The notes: generated from the sequence alone by a model not told the origin. 64,000 nucleotides of DNA from an uncultured Flavobacteriaceae bacterium (GCA_947494205.1 CANLUH010000013.1:1-64000), one strand, 5' to 3'. Shown: positions 20,195 through 29,821, counted from the first letter of the stretch. Translations and numbers: made by a program.

Positions 20195-20446
20195 ATGGCA
20201 AATCATAAGTCAGCGTTAAAGAGAATTAGAAGTAACGAAACTAGACGCGTAAGAAACAAGTATCAGCACAAAACTACTCGTAATGCTATCAAAAGATTAC
20301 GTGAGTTAACTGATAAGAAAGAAGCTGAGGCTTTATTACCATCAGTTGTGTCTATGTTAGACAAATTAGCTAAAAATAATGTTATACATGCTAACAAAGC
20401 AGCAAACCTTAAATCAGGTTTAACTAAGCACGTAGCAGCCATATAA
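20195..20446 (+). CDS. rpsT: 30S ribosomal protein S20
   Basis: A basic protein of 83 residues, [18 protein letters not shown] at the start, typical for bS20, which binds 16S rRNA early in small-subunit assembly. The usual three-helix pattern of Lys/Arg-rich segments is present ([19 protein letters not shown], then [12 protein letters not shown]). The length fits the family. It follows tRNA-Glu closely and is followed by its own terminator. Confidence 0.97.
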   Translation: MANHKSALKRIRSNETRRVRNKYQHKTTRNAIKRLRELTDKKEAEALLPSVVSMLDKLAKNNVIHANKAANLKSGLTKHVAAI

Positions 20447-20466
20447 TCATTTAAATTTATATTTAG

Positions 20467-20498
20467 AAAAACCTATTGTTTACGCAATAGGTTTTTTT
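20467..20498 (+). terminator. Terminator of rpsT
   Basis: AAAAACCTATTG (20467-20478) pairs with CAATAGGTTTTTT (from 20485), followed by T. Confidence 0.9.
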
Positions 20499-20970
20499 AT
20501 GCTTTATAAATAAATTTTCTTCTGAAAAGTAGTGTAATAGAAGGGAAATGTGGAATCTATTATTTTATGCCATCAATAGTGAAAACATATTTGCTTAATT
20601 CTTAAAGCACTCCAAAACTTTGAAAAAAATCTCTTGTAATGGCGGTATGTCTAAGATTATTATCAGGTTCAATGTTTAATAATTATTTCTACTGCATTAT
20701 CCATTAAATTACCATTATATTATAGTTGCTTTTTTCTTTCTAAACAACTATGAAGTTTTTTAGAATTATAATCATTTAGAAACCTCTGTGAAACAATTTT
20801 GGATAGGATTATATTATAGTTATAAGTTAAGTAGGTTTGGTTTATAGTGTTTCTTTTAATTTAGTATCAATAGTTTTTAAAAGAGTGAGAACATTCTGTC
20901 TGCTATTATATATTCCCCTACGCTTAGATGTCTTTTTGTAAAGAGTAAGTTTGACTGATATACCATAAAT
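20499..20970. other. Intergenic gap between rpsT and rho
   Basis: About 470 bases without a supported gene. On the minus strand a stop-free stretch of about 45 codons ends at 20842 and contains basic residues, but it lacks a clear start and a recognisable family, so it is not called. The rest is AT-rich and may be decayed sequence. Confidence 0.4.
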
Positions 20971-21006
20971 AAAAAGGTCTTTCTAAACTCGTTTAGAAAG
21001 ACCTTT
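20971..21006 (-). terminator. Terminator of rho
   Basis: A perfect 16-bp stem (20973-20988 with 20991-21006) with a 2-base loop, followed by T-rich sequence on the minus strand, 27 bases after the rho stop. Confidence 0.9.
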
Positions 21007-21033
21007 AATTTTATAAAGAATTGAGTTTATTTT

Positions 21034-22830
21034 TTATCCATTCATGGAGATTAAAAACTCTTCATTATTTTTAGTTTGCTTAAAACGTTGGTTTATAAAT
21101 TCCATAGCTTCAACAGGGTTCATATCTGCTAAATATTTACGCATTACCCACATACGTTGTACGGTTACATCATCTAATAATATATCATCACGACGTGTGC
21201 TTGAAGACGTTAAATCTATAGCAGGGAAAATTCTACGGTTAGATATTTTTCTATCTAATTGTAGTTCCATGTTACCAGTTCCTTTAAATTCTTCAAAAAT
21301 AACCTCATCCATTTTAGAACCTGTCTCAGTAAGAGCAGTAGCTATTATTGTTAAAGATCCACCGTTTTCTATATTACGTGCTGCACCAAAGAAACGCTTT
21401 GGTTTATGTAAAGCATTTGCATCTACACCACCACTTAATATTTTCCCTGAAGCTGGTTGTACAGAGTTGTATGCTCTTGCTAAACGAGTAATAGAATCTA
21501 ATAAAATAACAACATCATGTCCACATTCCACTAAACGTTTTGCTTTTTCTAATACGATATTAGCAATTTTTACGTGCTCATGAGCCTCTTTGTCAAAAGT
21601 AGAAGCAATAACTTCTCCACGAACATTACGTTGCATATCTGTAACTTCCTCTGGACGTTCATCAATAAGTAAAATCATTTGGTATACTTCTGGATGGTTT
21701 GCTGCAATAGCATTAGCAACATCCTTTAAAAGCATTGTTTTACCTGTTTTTGGTTGTGATACAATCATACCACGTTGTCCTTTTCCAATAGGCGCAAACA
21801 AGTCCATTATACGTGTAGAAATAGTGCTTTGTCTTTCAGCAATATTAAATTTTTCCTGAGGGAATAATGGTGTTAAGTGCTCAAATGAAACTCTATCTCT
21901 AACAACATCTGGACTTTGTCCATTTATTTTATTTACTTTAATAAGTGGGAAATATTTTTCACCTTCTTTTGGAGGTCTTACATTTCCTAATACAGTATCT
22001 CCAACTTTTAACCCGAATAAACGAATTTGAGATTGTGATACATAAATATCATCAGGAGATGATAAGTAGTTATAATCTGAAGAACGTAAAAATCCATATC
22101 CATCTTGCATGATGTCTAGAACACCTTCACTTTCAATAATGGCATCAAATTCAAAATCAGGTTCACGGTAACGGTTTCTATTGTCCTTATTACCATTGTT
22201 TTGGTTTTTATTCTGATTCTTGTTTTGATTTTGGTTTTTATTCTGGTTAGGATTGTTGTTTGGTTTATTAGGACGATTTTGTTGATTATTACTATTGTCG
22301 TCCTTTTTATTCTGGTGATTATGAACCGGCTTTTTATGTTGTGGTTTTTGCTGCTGCTGAGGCTGCTGAGGTTTTTGAGGTTCTTTATTATCAGTTTTAG
22401 CCTCTGTATTAACGTTAGAAGTTTTATCTGTAGCTGGTGTAACAGTTGCTTTATTGTCTTCTGTTTTTTTAGACGTTCTAGGACGTTTAGTTCTAGGTTT
22501 ATTGTCGCTTTTAGCGTCTGCTTTTTCGTCTTTAAATTCTAGTGTTTCTTGTGTAGGCTTTTTGTCAGTTGTCTTTTTTGTAGCTGCTTTTGCAGCAGGC
22601 TTCTGTACTCTAGCTCTTTTTGGAGCTGGAGCTTTTTGCGGTTTGTCTTCCTTTTTGACTTCTGTTTTAGCGACTTCTGCTACTGCTTTTGGGTTTGCAG
22701 CTTGATGATCTAGAATTTGGTAAACTAAATCTAATTTTTTTAATGAACGAAACTTTGGTATTGATAATTTTTTTGCAATATCCTGTAATTCAGGAAGCTT
22801 CATTTCTTTTAATTGTGTGATTTCAAACAT
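21034..22830 (-). CDS. rho: Transcription termination factor Rho with long low-complexity insert
   Basis: Hexameric RNA-dependent ATPase that ends transcription. Of 598 residues the first 45 form the N-terminal helix bundle ([17 protein letters not shown]). A low-complexity insert (about 50-228) follows, first Lys/Ala/Thr-rich, then poly-Gln and Asn/Lys-rich. The RNA-binding cold-shock-like domain begins at [25 protein letters not shown]. The ATPase core carries the P-loop QPKTGKT (about residue 357-364), [13 protein letters not shown], the Q-loop region [15 protein letters not shown] and the R-loop. It is 150-180 residues longer than compact Rho proteins because of the insert, which is a known trait in Bacteroidota. 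It is divergent from the DUF4293 gene. Confidence 0.96.
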   Translation of the reverse strand: MFEITQLKEMKLPELQDIAKKLSIPKFRSLKKLDLVYQILDHQAANPKAVAEVAKTEVKKEDKPQKAPAPKRARVQKPAAKAATKKTTDKKPTQETLEFKDEKADAKSDNKPRTKRPRTSKKTEDNKATVTPATDKTSNVNTEAKTDNKEPQKPQQPQQQQKPQHKKPVHNHQNKKDDNSNNQQNRPNKPNNNPNQNKNQNQNKNQNKNQNNGNKDNRNRYREPDFEFDAIIESEGVLDIMQDGYGFLRSSDYNYLSSPDDIYVSQSQIRLFGLKVGDTVLGNVRPPKEGEKYFPLIKVNKINGQSPDVVRDRVSFEHLTPLFPQEKFNIAERQSTISTRIMDLFAPIGKGQRGMIVSQPKTGKTMLLKDVANAIAANHPEVYQMILLIDERPEEVTDMQRNVRGEVIASTFDKEAHEHVKIANIVLEKAKRLVECGHDVVILLDSITRLARAYNSVQPASGKILSGGVDANALHKPKRFFGAARNIENGGSLTIIATALTETGSKMDEVIFEEFKGTGNMELQLDRKISNRRIFPAIDLTSSSTRRDDILLDDVTVQRMWVMRKYLADMNPVEAMEFINQRFKQTKNNEEFLISMNG

Positions 22831-23019
22831 TGATGTTGAATTGAATATTTTGAATTGAAATTTTTTCCGAAGAAATTGTAATGTAATTCTGAAGAATTAA
22901 CCCCTTGCAAACGTGCGTATTGCAAATTGTTATTGCAATTATACAACTTTATTTTATTTTTTTGAGTTAAAATTATAAAAGAAACTATATTTTTGTAATC
23001 CAAAATCTTCAAATTATAT

Positions 23020-23427
23020 ATGTTACAACGTATACAAACTATATACTTATTATTAGCCGCAGGAATATCTGGCGGGTTAATTTTTATGTTTCATATTTGG
23101 ACTAATGATAGTGTGAAAGTATATGCTATAAACGAATTACCATTGTTTGGTATGTTCTTAGGATCGGCTATTTTATCATTAATATCCATATTCATGTTTA
23201 AGAATAGGAAATCTCAATTTATGTTGGGACGACTTAATATAATATTAAACTTTATTTTACTAGGATTACTTGTGTATCAATCTCTAAACTTACCTGGAGA
23301 AGTTTCGGCTTCAGAGAAAGGTATTGGGATGTTTCTTCCTATTGCGTCTATCGTATTATTAGCATTAGCTAATAAGGCCATCAAAAAGGATGAAGATCTT
23401 GTAAAATCTGTAGATAGATTACGATAA
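23020..23427 (+). CDS. DUF4293 family membrane protein
   Basis: A 135-residue protein starting MLQRIQTIYLLLAA, the usual start of DUF4293 proteins, which are found next to rho in many Bacteroidota. Four hydrophobic segments are visible (about residues 6-26, 38-58, 70-88 and 103-120), so it is an inner-membrane protein with four helices. The tail is charged (KKDEDLVKSVDRLR). Its role is unknown. The conserved place beside rho may reflect only synteny. A TTTG at 22961 and a TATATTTTTG at 22986 may form its promoter, but the spacing (21 or more) is not ideal. Confidence 0.85.
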   Translation: MLQRIQTIYLLLAAGISGGLIFMFHIWTNDSVKVYAINELPLFGMFLGSAILSLISIFMFKNRKSQFMLGRLNIILNFILLGLLVYQSLNLPGEVSASEKGIGMFLPIASIVLLALANKAIKKDEDLVKSVDRLR

Positions 23428-23456
23428 ACCTATCATCTTAGTAGTATTAGTGCGTT

Positions 23457-23487
23457 AAACCCAAAGTGAAGACTTTGGGTTTTTTTG
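23457..23487 (+). terminator. Terminator of the DUF4293 gene
   Basis: AAACCCAAAGT pairs with ACTTTGGGTTT around a GAAG loop and is followed by seven T. Confidence 0.92.
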
Positions 23488-23718
23488 TGGCCTGTCCTGA
23501 AAAAAACAAATACTTTACCTACAGGAAATAGTACTTTTTTTTAGATAAACACTTGTTTAAGGTTTGTGAATAAGTCTTTTAACTTCATTTTAATGCTTTT
23601 TAGAAATTGAAAACACCTTTTTAGAAGAAGACAATGATTTTTAAGAAGCTAATAAAAGAACTTTGAGTAAAACGTAAAACACGCTTTGTTGTACGTTAAA
23701 AACTTAAAACGAAATATA

Positions 23719-24588
23719 ATGTTAAAAAAGAAAAACACTCAAAGACTCATTTCAAACCTTCAATTTTTAAACTTTAAGAATATAAAACGCTTTTTGTTCT
23801 GTATAATCTTTATCACATTAAGTAATTTAACTTATGCTCAGGTAGGTGCAGTTGGTACAAATGTAAATAATTTTAATGATACAGCGCTTGGACAACAAAC
23901 TATAGCTGACGGTTTCGCAAATACAGCTTTAGGCTATAAAACAACATCTACTGGAGAATATAATATAGTGTCTGGATTTGAGTCTAAAGTAAGTGGTTTG
24001 CATAGTGCAGCAATGTTTGGTAGAGGTAATGTGTCTATAGGAGAAGGAGCCATTGCTATAGGGTCTTTTTTAAGAACAAAAGGAGATTATAATATTACTA
24101 TAGGAAGTGGGCTACAAGGACATATAATAGATAACACTACTAATTATTCTTTAATGATTGGCTTTAAAAGTAATTTACCTACACTTTACGTTGGTCCATC
24201 AAATGGAGTAGGAACAACAGGTAAAGTAGGTATAGGAACCTTACAAACGCCTAATACGTTAGGAGCTATTAACCTTAGTGATTACAGTTTATATGTTAAA
24301 GGAGGTATACTTAGTGAAGAAGTGCGTGTTCGAACAGGATGGGCAGATTACGTTTTTAATAGTGATTACAAATTAAAATCATTAGAAGAGGTAGAAACTT
24401 TTATAGAAAAGAATAAGCATTTACCTAACGTGCCTTCTGCTAGCCGAGTAGAAGAGGATGGATTAAATTTAGGAGACATTTCTAGAATACAACAAGAAAA
24501 AATCGAAGAGCTAACATTATATATTATTCAGCAGAATAAAAGACTAAAATTACTGGAAGAAAAAATAGAAACATTGTTAGAAGATTAA
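23719..24588 (+). CDS. Fibre-like exported protein with head-repeat region and C-terminal coiled coil
   Basis: The ATG at 23719 gives 289 residues. A longer frame adds 11 codons without support. A signal peptide with a long basic N-region is cut near LTYAQ (about residue 41). The mature part has short repeats with the pattern of trimeric fibre/adhesin heads (TALGQQTIADGFANTALGYK, GEGAIAIGSF). The C-terminal part, SDYKLKSLEEVETFIEKNKHLPNVPS, then DISRIQQEKIEELTLYIIQQ, is the common tail of Bacteroidota fibre proteins and ends in a coiled coil. It is probably a homotrimer at the cell surface (inference). It sits 24 bases before the M36 protease gene, so the two are likely co-expressed. Confidence 0.8.
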   Translation: MLKKKNTQRLISNLQFLNFKNIKRFLFCIIFITLSNLTYAQVGAVGTNVNNFNDTALGQQTIADGFANTALGYKTTSTGEYNIVSGFESKVSGLHSAAMFGRGNVSIGEGAIAIGSFLRTKGDYNITIGSGLQGHIIDNTTNYSLMIGFKSNLPTLYVGPSNGVGTTGKVGIGTLQTPNTLGAINLSDYSLYVKGGILSEEVRVRTGWADYVFNSDYKLKSLEEVETFIEKNKHLPNVPSASRVEEDGLNLGDISRIQQEKIEELTLYIIQQNKRLKLLEEKIETLLED

Positions 24589-24612
24589 TAATATATAAAA
24601 CAGATTGTATTT

Positions 24613-27162
24613 ATGAATCATCTAATAAAATATTTAGGAATAATTTGTTGTTTCTTCAGTCTACAATTGTCTTTTGGGCAGGAAACAAAGATATTAACCA
24701 ATGCCTATTTACATCAAAGTGCAGAAGACTATGGATTAAGTTCAGCAGATATAGAAGATTGGGAAATTACACAGACACATAGAAGTGAAAAAAGTAAAAT
24801 ATTACACGTTTATGGAAATCAACGTTATAATGGAATAGCTATTTCTAAAGCTACTTTTGGATTGCATATAAAAAATAACCAAACAGTTATTCAGTATGAT
24901 AATAATTTTATAAATAATATACACGACAAAATAAATAATGTAGAATTATCCAGCATATTAAAAGCTGAGAGCGCACTACTTTTAGCCATTAAAGAATTAG
25001 GGCATGATATAAGCGATGTGGTTGAAGTAAAAGAAGAACCAACTGGGGCAGATTTTAAACAAGTATTGAATAATGAAGACTTGGTAATAAATGACATTCC
25101 TGTAAAGCTAATGTACCTTCAAAAAGTAGATGAATCGTTACAATTGGTTTGGGACATGACTGTAAAAATAAGCTTAGAATCAGAAATGTTGAATTTAAAA
25201 GTAGATGCAGTTACTGGTAAAGTTTTAGAAAAAGAAAGTCTTACAGATAATTGCATAGTATTAAATCATGAATGTGATAAATCAACAGAAGAAAAGAAGG
25301 CTGTTATAAATACTGTTACTGATGAAAAAATAAACCTAATTTCACCTTCAATGAGTCATTTTGGGAATAGTAATCAATTGGGGTGCTACAGAGTATATCC
25401 TTTGGGAGTCGAGAGTCCTTTGCATGGTAATAGACAATTAATAACAAATCCAGCAGACCCAATAGCTTCGCCATTTGGATGGCATAACACGAATAATGGA
25501 GGAGCTGGAGTAAATAATTTAAGTACACAAGGGAATAATGTAGAAGCTTCATCTTTAACGAACTATGTTGGTAGTGGATTGCCTGTTACATTAGCATCTC
25601 CTAATGGTGGAGCTAATTTAGTTTTTGATTTCCCTATTGTTTTTCCATTGAGTTTAAATAATAAATCTGAAGAAGCAGCGGTAACAAACTTATTTTTCTG
25701 GGTAAATACAATACATGATATTACCTATAAATATGGTTTCGATGAAGCCAGTGGAAATTTTCAATTTAATAATTATGGAAATGGAGGAGTTGACGGAGAT
25801 CCTGTAGAGGCCTATGCTCAAATAGATGCCATTTGTAATGCAGGGTTTTCTACATCACCAGACGGTACATCTCCTTGGATGACTTTGTACGTTGGTAATA
25901 GTTGTACAATACCTCCTTCTCCTTTTCCAAGTCCTTTACCATTACCACCTTCTACGGTAAATAGAGATGGTTGTTATGATAATGCTGTTATTGCGCACGA
26001 GTATGCTCATGGTGTCTCTAGGAGACTAGTTGGAGGAGCTACTAATGTAGGCTCACTAGGGAATGATGAGCAAATGGGAGAAGGTTGGAGTGATTGGTTA
26101 GGTTTAATGCTTACTATGAATAATACTCATTCGGGGAGCGATGCTAGAGGTATTGCATCTTGGTTATTTGGGCAAGGTTTAAGTGGGCCAGGCTTACGTA
26201 CTAGACCTTATAGTACAGATATGGCTATAAATAACCTGACTTATAATAATATTATAGGTGCGTACACAGCTCCAAATAATGCTAGTCAACATTACGTAGG
26301 AGAAGTTTGGGCGTCTATGCTATGGGAAGTTACTTGGGCGTTGATAGATAATTATGGTTTTGATTCAGATTTTTATAATGGTAACGGTGGCAATAACATA
26401 GCGCTACAATTAGTCATAGAAGGGATGAAACTTACAACAGTAAGCCCAGGCTTTGTTAATGCGCGTGATGCAATTTTATTAGCAGATCAGAATATCTATT
26501 CAGGTTCAAATCAATGTCTATTATGGAATGCTTTTGCTAAAAGAGGTCTAGGTGTTAGTGCAAATCAAGGAAGTAAATTTAGTATAGATGATGGGCAAGA
26601 AGCTTTCGATGTTCCGTCTAGTTGTTTATGTACTACAGGATTATCAATAAATACAAATGTTCCATCAGGTCAAATGGATTATGAAGAAGCGTCTATTGGT
26701 ATTAAAGCATATAATACTATTTTTAACGGAGGTGAAGCAATATATCATGCAGGACAAGAAGTTGTAATGACAAATGGGTTTGTAGCTGAAAATGGATCTG
26801 AATTTAGAGCATATATAGCAGGCTGTTCTGGTGTATTTGCTAGTAAAAAGGCATATGTTTTTCCTGAAGAGGAAATAGATTTATCGTATTATGTGCCTAA
26901 AAGCATAAAAGACAACAGTTTAGTTAAGGTATTAACAGTTTATCCTAATCCTACTGAGGGTATTTTGTATGTTAAAATACCAAATAATCTTAATGAAGGA
27001 GAACTTCAAGTATTGGATCTGAATGGCGTGGTAATTAAAAAGCAAAACTTTAGAAATAAAAAACAAGTGGTGTTAGATATAGCTAGAACAGCAAGTGGTG
27101 TATATTTTATTCGTCTCTTAGCTAATAAAGAATTATATACAGCTAAACTAATAAAAATGTAA
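24613..27162 (+). CDS. M36 (fungalysin) family metalloprotease with T9SS type A sorting domain
   Basis: A secreted zinc endopeptidase of 849 residues. Signal peptide 1-22 (cut after SFGQ). The propeptide region (about 25-215) contains FTP/PepSY-like pieces (RYNGIAISKATFGLHI, LKVDAVTGKVLEKES). The catalytic domain has HEYAH (His462, Glu463, His466) and the third ligand Glu490 in GEGWSDW, as in family M36. A segment after the catalytic domain (about 670-760) precedes the type A sorting domain (VYPNPTEGILYVKIPNN to LYTAKLIKM, about 777-849). It is likely made as a zymogen and sent through T9SS to the medium or the surface. It follows the fibre-like gene by 24 bases. Confidence 0.93.
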   Translation: MNHLIKYLGIICCFFSLQLSFGQETKILTNAYLHQSAEDYGLSSADIEDWEITQTHRSEKSKILHVYGNQRYNGIAISKATFGLHIKNNQTVIQYDNNFINNIHDKINNVELSSILKAESALLLAIKELGHDISDVVEVKEEPTGADFKQVLNNEDLVINDIPVKLMYLQKVDESLQLVWDMTVKISLESEMLNLKVDAVTGKVLEKESLTDNCIVLNHECDKSTEEKKAVINTVTDEKINLISPSMSHFGNSNQLGCYRVYPLGVESPLHGNRQLITNPADPIASPFGWHNTNNGGAGVNNLSTQGNNVEASSLTNYVGSGLPVTLASPNGGANLVFDFPIVFPLSLNNKSEEAAVTNLFFWVNTIHDITYKYGFDEASGNFQFNNYGNGGVDGDPVEAYAQIDAICNAGFSTSPDGTSPWMTLYVGNSCTIPPSPFPSPLPLPPSTVNRDGCYDNAVIAHEYAHGVSRRLVGGATNVGSLGNDEQMGEGWSDWLGLMLTMNNTHSGSDARGIASWLFGQGLSGPGLRTRPYSTDMAINNLTYNNIIGAYTAPNNASQHYVGEVWASMLWEVTWALIDNYGFDSDFYNGNGGNNIALQLVIEGMKLTTVSPGFVNARDAILLADQNIYSGSNQCLLWNAFAKRGLGVSANQGSKFSIDDGQEAFDVPSSCLCTTGLSINTNVPSGQMDYEEASIGIKAYNTIFNGGEAIYHAGQEVVMTNGFVAENGSEFRAYIAGCSGVFASKKAYVFPEEEIDLSYYVPKSIKDNSLVKVLTVYPNPTEGILYVKIPNNLNEGELQVLDLNGVVIKKQNFRNKKQVVLDIARTASGVYFIRLLANKELYTAKLIKM

Positions 27163-27181
27163 GAGGTTTCTAATAATCTAT

Positions 27182-27221
27182 ATAACAAAAAACACATCTA
27201 TATAGATGTGTTTTTTGTTAT
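27182..27221. terminator. Perfect palindromic bidirectional terminator
   Basis: A 19-bp arm (27182-27200) is exactly complementary to 27203-27221 with 2 bases between. A runs and T runs lie on both sides. It separates the convergent M36 and YceI genes. Confidence 0.9.
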
Positions 27222-27238
27222 TGTTTAGTAGGGAAAAC

Positions 27239-27886
27239 TTAAGCTTTCTGAGCTTTAACAGAAACTTTAATTTCTATATCATCTTTAATTAAATAATCTC
27301 CAAGTTTTGCAGGATCTGCAAATTTTCCAGAATTATATTTAATATCCCATTCTGTTCTGTCTATAGTAAACATTTCGCTAGAAATAGAAAGTATGTCTCC
27401 ATCTGTAGAAACCGAAGCAGGAAAAGTTACGTTTTTGGTAATCCCTTTTATCGTTAAATTACCACTAACATTATTACCATCTACTTTAGTGATTTCAAAA
27501 GAAGCATTAGAAAACTGTTCTGCATTAAAAAAGTCTGGAGACAATAAGTGACCAACTAGTTTAGCATTACTTTCGTCTTCTGCAGGGATATCTGTACACT
27601 TAAGAGTGTTAATGTCAAAAATAAAAGTACCACCAACTAAAGCATCTCCTTTAGTGTTTGCTTTACCTTTAGCAAGATTAATAGTTCCTTCATGTCCGCC
27701 AACTATTTTATTAGCTTTCCAAGAAATCATAGATTCTGCAGCTACAGCTGTATAATTGTTTTCAGTAATAACCGTTTCAACTGTTTTAGCAGCTTCTGTT
27801 TCAACTGTCTTTGCCTCTTCTTTACAACTTGTTGCAGCAAAAGTTATAGAGACAAATAGAAGAACATTTAATACTCTTTTTTTCAT
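27239..27886 (-). CDS. YceI-family lipoprotein
   Basis: A 215-residue protein with a lipobox (FAATSC, Cys21) and an acidic/Thr-rich linker (about residues 22-45). The YceI lipocalin-like barrel follows: ESMISWKANKIVGGHEGTINL, GGTFIFDINTLKCTD, LVGHLLSPDFFNAEQFSNASFEI, the NLTIKGITKNVTFP strand pair, and a final EIKVSVKAQ strand. YceI proteins bind polyisoprenoid-like lipids. It is convergent with the protease and upstream of grpE on the opposite strand. It is one of three YceI proteins in the window. Confidence 0.92.
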   Translation of the reverse strand: MKKRVLNVLLFVSITFAATSCKEEAKTVETEAAKTVETVITENNYTAVAAESMISWKANKIVGGHEGTINLAKGKANTKGDALVGGTFIFDINTLKCTDIPAEDESNAKLVGHLLSPDFFNAEQFSNASFEITKVDGNNVSGNLTIKGITKNVTFPASVSTDGDILSISSEMFTIDRTEWDIKYNSGKFADPAKLGDYLIKDDIEIKVSVKAQKA

Positions 27887-27975
27887 TGATATTTATTTTT
27901 AATTAGTGAGGTTACAAAAATAAAGAATAAAATTCCCAATTAGTGAATAAAAAACTTTAAAAAAATGAATGACAT

Positions 27976-28012
27976 TTTGACATTTTAGTAATATTGGCAG
28001 TACTTTTGCCAA
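27976..28012 (+). promoter_or_regulatory. Promoter of grpE-dnaJ with overlapping inverted repeat
   Basis: TTTG (27976-27979), 21 bases, TACTTTTG (28001-28008) resembles the Bacteroidota promoter. TTGGCA (27994-27999) and TGCCAA (28007-28012) form a perfect 6-7-6 inverted repeat that covers the -7 box, as an operator would. Confidence 0.55.
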
Positions 28013-28045
28013 CTTTAAAATGTATTTAAAATTACGAGATACAAA

Positions 28046-28591
28046 ATGAACAAAGCTAAAGATAACAAAGAGAACATAGTAGAAGAACAAGTTGACGCTA
28101 CACAAACAGAAACTGCTGAAGGGACTGAAACAGTTGAAATGACTGCTGAAGAAAAGCTTAAAGAAGAATTAGGGCAAGAAAAAGATAAGTTTTTACGTCT
28201 ATTCGCAGAATTTGAAAACTATAAAAAAAGAACATCTAAAGAACGTGTAGAATTATTTCAAACAGCGAGCAAAGATGTCATGGTGTCGCTATTACCTATT
28301 TTAGACGATTTTGACAGAGCCTATTCTGAGATTTCTAAAACAGAAGAAAAAGATCTTTTAAAAGGCGTGGAGTTAATAAGTCAAAAATTAAAGACAACAT
28401 TAACGCAAAAAGGACTTTCAGAAATGGAAGTGAAAGCAGGAGATGTTTTTGATGCAGATTTTCATCAGGCAGTAACTCAAATTCCAGCACCTAGTGAGGA
28501 TTTAAAAGGTAAAATTGTAGACGTTATAGAAAAAGGATACAAATTAGGAGAAACAGTAATTCGTTTCCCAAAAGTAGTTACAGGTCAATAA
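28046..28591 (+). CDS. grpE: Nucleotide exchange factor GrpE
   Basis: Cochaperone that releases ADP from DnaK. The 181-residue protein has an acidic, Glu/Thr-rich N-terminus (1-45), a long helix (about 45-95, with FLRLFAEFENYKKRTSKERVE, the family core) and the beta-rich head (VMVSLLPILDDFDRA, GDVFDADFHQAVTQIP, VIEKGYKLGETVIRFPKVVTG), all typical for GrpE. The length is usual. It is first in a two-gene operon with dnaJ, which begins 10 bases after its stop. DnaK itself is not in this window. Confidence 0.97.
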   Translation: MNKAKDNKENIVEEQVDATQTETAEGTETVEMTAEEKLKEELGQEKDKFLRLFAEFENYKKRTSKERVELFQTASKDVMVSLLPILDDFDRAYSEISKTEEKDLLKGVELISQKLKTTLTQKGLSEMEVKAGDVFDADFHQAVTQIPAPSEDLKGKIVDVIEKGYKLGETVIRFPKVVTGQ

Positions 28592-28601
28592 GACAAGCAA
28601 A

Positions 28602-29720
28602 ATGGCAAAGAAAGATTTTTACGAAATATTAGGGATAAGCAAAAATGCAACGGCTGCAGAAATAAAAAAAGCTTACCGAAAAAAAGCAATAGAGTTTCAT
28701 CCAGATAAAAATCCAGATGATAAAAGTGCTGAAGGTAAGTTTAAAGAAGCAGCAGAAGCTTATGAAATATTGAGCGACGCAGATAAAAAAGCACGTTATG
28801 ATCAGTTTGGTCACCAAGCCTTTGAAAATGGCGGCGGAGGCGGCTTTGGCGGAGGCGGAATGAATATGGACGACATATTTAGTCAGTTTGGAGATATCTT
28901 TGGAGGCGGTTTTGGCGGCTTCGGTGGCGGAAGTAGAAGTGGAGGCGCTAGAAGAGTTAAAGGCAGTAACTTACGTATTCGTGTAAAATTAACCCTAGAG
29001 GAAATTGCGAATGGTGTAGAGAAAAAAATAAAAGTAAAGCGTAAAGTTCAAGCAGAAGGTACTACTTACAGAACATGTTCTACTTGTAACGGTGCTGGGC
29101 AAGTAATGCGAGTTACTAATACTATTCTAGGACGCATGCAAACGGCAACAACTTGTACATCATGTGGAGGAGCAGGACAAACTATAGATAAAAAACCATC
29201 TAATGCAGATGCGCAAGGGTTTGTAGTTAAAGAAGAAACAATTCCTGTTAAAATACCAGCTGGAGTTGTAGATGGTATGCAACTTAAAGTCTCTGGAAAA
29301 GGAAACGCAGCACCTGGAAATGGTGTTTCGGGAGACTTATTAGTAGCAATAGAAGAAGAAGCACACCCAACATTACAAAGAGAAGGCGATAATTTACATT
29401 ACGATTTGTATGTAAGTATTTCTGATGCTGTTTTAGGAGGCTCTAAAGAAATAGATACCGTTACAGGTAAAGTACGTATTAAGATAGAAGCAGGAATGCA
29501 ATCTGGAAAAATATTACGCTTACGTGGAAAAGGAATTCCGAGTATTAATGGCTACGGAAAAGGAGACTTATTAGTACATGTTAACGTTTGGACACCTAAA
29601 ACATTAAGTAAATCGCAGAAAGAGTTTTTTGAAAGTATGAGAGAAGATGAACATTTCACGCCTAAACCGGAACGTTCAGATAAATCATTTTTTGAAAAAG
29701 TAAAAGACATGTTTTCATAA
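28602..29720 (+). CDS. dnaJ: Chaperone DnaJ with reduced zinc-finger region
   Basis: Hsp40 that stimulates DnaK. The J domain (1-70) has HPD at residues 33-35. A Gly/Phe-rich linker follows (about 77-115). The zinc region shows only two CxxCxGxG motifs (Cys159/162 and Cys185/188) instead of the four in the usual DnaJ, so a single zinc site is expected. Two substrate-binding beta domains follow (IKIPAGVVDGMQLKVSGKGN, DLYVSISDAVLGGSKEI) and a C-terminal dimerisation segment. The 372 residues match DnaJ of Flavobacteria, where this shortened zinc region is common. It is co-transcribed with grpE. Confidence 0.97.
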   Translation: MAKKDFYEILGISKNATAAEIKKAYRKKAIEFHPDKNPDDKSAEGKFKEAAEAYEILSDADKKARYDQFGHQAFENGGGGGFGGGGMNMDDIFSQFGDIFGGGFGGFGGGSRSGGARRVKGSNLRIRVKLTLEEIANGVEKKIKVKRKVQAEGTTYRTCSTCNGAGQVMRVTNTILGRMQTATTCTSCGGAGQTIDKKPSNADAQGFVVKEETIPVKIPAGVVDGMQLKVSGKGNAAPGNGVSGDLLVAIEEEAHPTLQREGDNLHYDLYVSISDAVLGGSKEIDTVTGKVRIKIEAGMQSGKILRLRGKGIPSINGYGKGDLLVHVNVWTPKTLSKSQKEFFESMREDEHFTPKPERSDKSFFEKVKDMFS

Positions 29721-29741
29721 GAAAACAACTAGATAAAGACT

Positions 29742-29768
29742 AAAATCCCGCTAAAAAGCGGGATTTTT
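29742..29768 (+). terminator. Terminator of grpE-dnaJ
   Basis: AAAATCCCGCT pairs with AGCGGGATTTT around a short A loop, followed by T. Confidence 0.93.
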
Positions 29769-29821
29769 TATAATAAACCGAATTATTTATGGTCATTTGG
29801 CAATTGTCTCATAAAAAATAG

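Noticed and set aside
20842-20972. Minus-strand stretch open for about 45 codons near the rpsT-rho gap
   Set aside because: It looks somewhat protein-like and basic, but has no clear start or family, and such length is possible by chance.
22961-22995. Promoter of the DUF4293 gene
   Set aside because: TTTG and TATATTTTTG are present but the spacing is 21-23 rather than 19, so it is only mentioned in the gene entry.
27899-28105. 68-codon minus-strand frame upstream of grpE
   Set aside because: It covers the grpE promoter and start on the opposite strand and contains no recognisable features.
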